Positions 60,186 to 64,000 of a stretch of 64,000 bases of DNA are shown in pieces. Each line of letters opens with the position of its first letter. Position 1 is the stretch's first letter. The stretch spans positions 1,116,138 to 1,180,137 of the forward strand of contig WMKK01000001.1 in NCBI GenBank assembly GCA_012295225.1, read 5' to 3'. The notes below the pieces were generated by a model. The model made no database searches. It was not told the origin of the DNA and was given only the letters and a program-made list of their open reading frames with translations. The stretch comes from Ostreococcus mediterraneus. Taxonomy: Eukaryota; Chlorophyta; Mamiellophyceae; Mamiellales; Bathycoccaceae. Made by a program: the position numbers and the translations under genes.

Positions 60186-61040
60186 CTATCGCGATGATGT
60201 AAACAACTTCCGAGCGAGGGCGACGTTCTCGTCAATCCAATTACGAATTTCGTCGTAATGAAGCGCAGCGACGCCGCACGCCGCGCCGGTGATTATTCCA
60301 TATTTGAAGCCGACGCGATGAGTCACGAATTTGCGCGTCCCCGTGCGCACAGCGACTGATTGTAGCGCTGAGCACGGTTCGCATTGCGGATAAAAACGCT
60401 GCAAAGGCACCCCACGAATGTAATTAACAATGCGCCGAGGCAAGGATGCACGGCGGTTCGCCTTGGCCGCGGCGCCGCTTCCAAAAGCCTTCTTGTTTGG
60501 TGGCATGTGATCCCCGATCACACTCCCGCGCTTGCTTCCGCAGTGATGACAACCGTGTGCTTTCAACCACGTTGACAACAACCGTCGCTGACCGTCAGTG
60601 GCGTATTCGCTCCCCTTTGCGGCAACACTCTTGTACGCATTCGCCCCGACGCGAGCGACGTCGCTTGGAAAGATGCGACTCAAGTTGCCTCGAGAAAGAA
60701 ACAAAAAAACCGACCCACCGATAAAAATATCCCGAATAACATCGACATCTTTGAATAGCTCGGGCGCTTTCCCTCTCGCGCGCTTCGATAGTTGTCGCTC
60801 ATGCTTATGCGAAATGAGTCGCGCGCTCTGACCCGAGAGAGCAGCCGACGCGCCCACGGCTACAGCGCTCGCCAAACCACCAACCAGCGGCGTGCCGCAC
60901 CCGATGCCGAGCACCAAACCTATGCGCTGCGCCGCTGCAGCGCACGTCGCAAACGTCATCGATGATGCCATCATCGCCATCGCCGTCGTCGCACGTTCGG
61001 TATAAATGTCGTCTTTTCTGTGTCGTCCACCGTGTCCCAT
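60186..61040 (-). CDS. Membrane protein with HNH/treble-clef-like Cys-His motif
   Basis: 284 residues. A basic/Ala-rich start is followed by two or three hydrophobic segments (RIGLVLGIGCGTPLVGGLAS, then the VIRDIFIGGSVFLFLS stretch). The soluble part has CHHCGSKRGSVIGDHMPPNK, then RRIVNYIRG and FYPQCEPCSALQS. Two CxxC-type pairs around a GDHxPP core resemble an HNH/treble-clef nuclease fold. A last hydrophobic stretch (YGIITGAACGVAALHY) precedes a helical end. The family is unknown. It is divergent from the dymeclin gene; the gap holds a (TA)n run at 61073-61087. Confidence 0.7.
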   Translation of the reverse strand: MGHGGRHRKDDIYTERATTAMAMMASSMTFATCAAAAQRIGLVLGIGCGTPLVGGLASAVAVGASAALSGQSARLISHKHERQLSKRARGKAPELFKDVDVIRDIFIGGSVFLFLSRGNLSRIFPSDVARVGANAYKSVAAKGSEYATDGQRRLLSTWLKAHGCHHCGSKRGSVIGDHMPPNKKAFGSGAAAKANRRASLPRRIVNYIRGVPLQRFYPQCEPCSALQSVAVRTGTRKFVTHRVGFKYGIITGAACGVAALHYDEIRNWIDENVALARKLFTSSR

Positions 61041-61240
61041 GGTTTCTTTCGACAGCTCCCACAGCTTTGAACATATATATATATATTAGATAGAACGCAC
61101 GTCCACACCCGCGCGTTCTGGCGATCGCGCGCGTCGCACTGTCGCACGTTCCTGCCCAAGCGCCCGATGTGGTGCGCTTGCGTTTTGGGTCGCCACACCC
61201 ACGCACGCGATCATCGCGTGCCCCATCGCACCGCGTCGCG

Positions 61241-63559
61241 ATGGGGGCGTCGGGGTCAACGATATCAGGAAAAGTGGTGGCCGATGACATCGAGCGTGGT
61301 GGCGCGCACCCGACGCACGCGACGGGTTGCGTTGACTTCGAACAACCGGAAGCTGTCTTTGCTGCGCTCGGTGAAGACGACGAGGACCGCGTTCGTCGCT
61401 CATTTTTCACATCGTCAAGCAAGTCAACCGCGAACTCACTTCTTCAACGCAAGGATTTCGTTGTCATGCGAGATGCGCTACGAACATTATGCGGGTCGAG
61501 TGCGGCACCCGAGGCTTCCGACGTCTTCTGGTTTGAGTTAGGGAACGCGTTCAGTGAACCGCTGACGTCGGTTGATGAACGCGCGCTTGATGCGACGTTG
61601 AGACCATTCAGCCAAGAATTGTATGCACACTATGCACATAGCGGAGGGCTGTACAAGTTGGTGAGGCACGCGTCTTTGCAGCTTGCGGTAGCGGGCTCAA
61701 ATGCGCACACCATACCTGTGGGTGCGATTAACGTCATTGTGCTCGTGAGCGTGTTCTTCAAGCATTTTATAGAGTTTGCTGCCTCGATGAAACATGGGAA
61801 AGATGCGCGTGCGGCGCGCGTCGACGAGTTTCGTGCGCTCTGTCGGTTCAACGCCAACTGGGAATCATGTAGTATCCGAGCAAGCTCTTCATTGTTGTCG
61901 TCTGCGTCTCCGTTTAGCGATATTTTGAAAGCGTGCGTGGAAGTTTTATCAAAGAGACGCGTGACGACATCGACGATGGCGCTTCATTTGTCATGTGTCA
62001 GGCTACTACTCGTCGCACTTTCGTCTCAACTGGTATATGATGTGAACGACGAAGACATGCGGCGCATGGGGCATCCTCTTGCGTCGTTGTTACGGGTGTT
62101 GGGCGACGAAGACGACGTTGTTTCAGGGAATTTAGTATGCGCTCTGTTGAATCAAATTGCTGCGCGAGAAGCGAATAGTGGCGACATATACGATCGCAGC
62201 GTTCATGGGGCTAGCGGTGGCTCAAGAAATGGTGCGCGCGGTTTGATTTCGTCGCTGCTATCGTTCAACAAATCGTCGATCAAGGCATCTTCCACGGCGC
62301 GTGATGATTATAACGACGGCGCGACGCCCATCAAAACGGTCCTGCGCATCGAACCCTCTCCATTGGCTGACGAGTGCGCAAATCTTTTATTGGCTTTGTG
62401 TACGCATAGCGCTCTCGGTACGATTGAATCGAACCCATTTAGAAGTGCACTGGGTTTCGTGAAAGACGTCTCAGCTCGCGCGTCTGTGGTGTCTTCCCGC
62501 CGTGAGGCGACGCTCGTGGATTTTGAACAGCTCACAAAAGTTTTGTGTAGCTTAGTGTCAACCGACAAAGGCCTGTTAGTGCTTTACACCGTTCTGGTGT
62601 CGACTCCAAGATTTATTGCGCACTTGGCCAGTACCGTGGAGTATGCAGCTGATTTACTTTTGCAAAACGTCCTGCGAGAGTTATATGACGCGACGACGGC
62701 GTCGCACGAAGATGTTGAGCAAAAGCTTCAAATTGCAACTGCGATAGTCTTGCTGTTGACCTCAGATGTCGCTTTTATGCGTCGCGTTCAGTCGATGTAC
62801 AACTCAAATGCTGGTTCGGTTGAGTATTACAAGGATCGAATCCTTCGCCAAACGTCTCTTGCGAGTTTACTCATCATTGTGTGTTCGCGTGCGATTGATT
62901 ATCGCGTTTCGCGGCAGAGCTCTGCCGCGATATCTTTGAATGCCCTGGGTGCTATGGCGAATGTATCGCGCGTCTTACAAGGAATTTCAGTCTACGCAGC
63001 GCAAAGGCTTGTGAATGTGTTAGCGCTGTTTACGCGACGTTATTCAAGGCTCTTGTTGAAATTGCGCGACGATGGCGATTCGACTGATTTGACAGCAGAG
63101 GCAAATGTTTTTGAGGACTTCATTCGCATCATTTTTGAAACGCTGAATGCACTCGTGGTCGACGCTGACTCATTGCGATTGAATCCCGAAATCGTGTACG
63201 CGTTGATGCATCGAGAGGACTTGTTTTCCGCGTATAGAACGCATGAGACGTTTGCGGAATACGTTCAGAATATCGAGGGTGTTTTACGCACATACCACGA
63301 AGCAATCGACGACGCTCAGGAGAACGACTGTTCAAGCCCGATATCCGTCGGATCGCTCAAGCGTATCATCGCGGACATCAATCGGCCAGCCAGTGAAGTG
63401 GTAGTGAAGCACGAGTTTCATCCGATGCGATTTGCCTACGCCGAAGACAACGAGCGCACGCTTGTATTTCTGGCGGTTTATTCTTGGTGCTGTATATCAA
63501 TTACTAGTGGCGTGCTCTGGCATCCGCGCGTGCTCGCGTTGTTTCACTTTGCGTCGTGA
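61241..63559 (+). CDS. DYM: Dymeclin, Golgi organisation protein
   Basis: 772 residues from the ATG at 61241, chosen because the next residues (MGASGS) give a Gly2 that could be myristoylated, as in animal dymeclin (MGSNSS). The body is all-helical with hydrophobic heat-repeat-like helices (LRLLLVALSSQLVYDV, NLLLALCTHSA). Near the end, IVYALMHREDLFSAYRTHETFAEYVQNIE matches the conserved dymeclin block, followed by FHPMRFAYAEDNE. The last 30 residues are Trp/Cys-rich, which differs from animal proteins and may reflect an unspliced or divergent 3' end. Confidence 0.85.
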   Translation: MGASGSTISGKVVADDIERGGAHPTHATGCVDFEQPEAVFAALGEDDEDRVRRSFFTSSSKSTANSLLQRKDFVVMRDALRTLCGSSAAPEASDVFWFELGNAFSEPLTSVDERALDATLRPFSQELYAHYAHSGGLYKLVRHASLQLAVAGSNAHTIPVGAINVIVLVSVFFKHFIEFAASMKHGKDARAARVDEFRALCRFNANWESCSIRASSSLLSSASPFSDILKACVEVLSKRRVTTSTMALHLSCVRLLLVALSSQLVYDVNDEDMRRMGHPLASLLRVLGDEDDVVSGNLVCALLNQIAAREANSGDIYDRSVHGASGGSRNGARGLISSLLSFNKSSIKASSTARDDYNDGATPIKTVLRIEPSPLADECANLLLALCTHSALGTIESNPFRSALGFVKDVSARASVVSSRREATLVDFEQLTKVLCSLVSTDKGLLVLYTVLVSTPRFIAHLASTVEYAADLLLQNVLRELYDATTASHEDVEQKLQIATAIVLLLTSDVAFMRRVQSMYNSNAGSVEYYKDRILRQTSLASLLIIVCSRAIDYRVSRQSSAAISLNALGAMANVSRVLQGISVYAAQRLVNVLALFTRRYSRLLLKLRDDGDSTDLTAEANVFEDFIRIIFETLNALVVDADSLRLNPEIVYALMHREDLFSAYRTHETFAEYVQNIEGVLRTYHEAIDDAQENDCSSPISVGSLKRIIADINRPASEVVVKHEFHPMRFAYAEDNERTLVFLAVYSWCCISITSGVLWHPRVLALFHFAS

Positions 63560-63782
63560 ATCAGTCGACGTTTTGTGGCTTTTCCTCCTCCTTCGCTCCC
63601 TAGTCGCATGTCATCGCGCGTAGCGCATCGCTTGATGCATGTAGTTTTGAAAAGGAAGCGATTGGGCAGAAAAAGCATCATGAATGTGTTCTTTGAGTCG
63701 AGCGTGTGTTGTGACATCGAAAAAGAAGTGGTTCGTGGTATCGATTACAAGTGTAGACTATTCATTCATCTCTTCATCAGCC

Positions 63783-64000
63783 TTATTTAGCGCGTCGGCC
63801 TCGTGGCTTAGCTTTTCGTGGTTCACATGTCGCGAGGTACTCCAGCGCATTCTTTGACGCGTCATCGAAGTTTCTCAAACGCTGCAGTCGCTCTTTGTCC
63901 GTTGAGTGGGTTAGGTCGTACCAAAATTTTCCAACCGGAACGTCTTCTCTTTCCCGAGCATCTTCATCGTCCCATCGTGCGAGTGTGGCCACGTCGTTCT
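63783..64000 (-). CDS. C-terminal part of an unknown protein (5' end beyond the window)
   Basis: The frame is open to the right edge; 72 residues are visible. The sequence WDDEDAREREDVPVGKFWYD is acidic, then KERLQRLRNFDD forms a helix. It ends EPRKAKPRGRRAK, a basic tail. There is too little to name a family. It converges with the dymeclin gene, leaving about 220 bases between the two stops with no other feature seen. Confidence 0.6.
   Translation of the reverse strand, partial: NDVATLARWDDEDAREREDVPVGKFWYDLTHSTDKERLQRLRNFDDASKNALEYLATCEPRKAKPRGRRAK

Overview
This window reads as nuclear DNA of a very small green alga of the Mamiellophyceae, most like Ostreococcus. The gene density is extreme: about 43 protein genes in 64 kb, with most gaps under 300 bases. 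Most genes have one exon. The introns I could place are few, and several are tiny (40, 47, 62, 62 and 107 bases) with a CTGAC-like branch site. Neighbouring genes alternate strand, often as divergent pairs with very short shared promoters. Plastid functions are clear: a thylakoid-lumen FKBP, a plastid HSP90, a CbbY phosphatase and several transit-peptide proteins. Peroxisomal and mitochondrial proteins are also present. The species call is inference from layout and gene content.

Layout. 0-12 kb: a TFIIIC/WD40-like protein (runs off the left edge), mitochondrial pyruvate carrier MPC1, a methionine aminopeptidase 1 with an unusual N-terminus, membrane proteins, a peroxisomal IBR3/ACAD11-type acyl-CoA dehydrogenase, and an NDUFAF7-type complex I assembly methyltransferase. 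12-22 kb: methionine aminopeptidase 2, lumenal FKBP, a TPR/J-domain protein with three repeated Cys modules, an inositol polyphosphate kinase, D-2-hydroxyglutarate dehydrogenase, and a beta-helix protein ending in a CaaX box. 22-26.6 kb: a block with a TLC-like membrane protein, a PPM-type methyltransferase and an ABCG half-transporter, bracketed by two copies of a short repeat. 26.6-36.5 kb: an unknown protein, an organellar bL36 with an intron, a UBAC2-like protein, plastid HSP90, a glycosyltransferase, a voltage-sensor channel and CbbY. 36.5-46 kb: phytanoyl-CoA dioxygenase-like protein, ribonucleotide reductase large subunit (three exons), malic enzyme (two exons) and a Na+/H+ exchanger. 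46-64 kb: Nudix hydrolase, fructose-2,6-bisphosphate bifunctional enzyme, a DUF2439/ZGRF1-like protein, a DUF4336 protein, a GST-fold protein, a HYLS1-like protein, PAN2, an HNH-like membrane protein, dymeclin, and the tail of one more gene at the right edge.

The genes are mostly housekeeping and do not form one pathway. Loose themes are protein N-terminal processing (two methionine aminopeptidases about 10 kb apart), organellar and peroxisomal metabolism, and central carbon control (MPC1, malic enzyme, PFK2/FBPase2, D2HGDH, CbbY). No mobile element with a transposase, CRISPR array, rRNA or tRNA was seen. The most unusual items are the nucleoplasmin-like/MetAP1 fusion, the Cys-module TPR-J protein, the CaaX-tailed beta-helix protein, the repeat-bracketed block and the C-terminally extended bL36.
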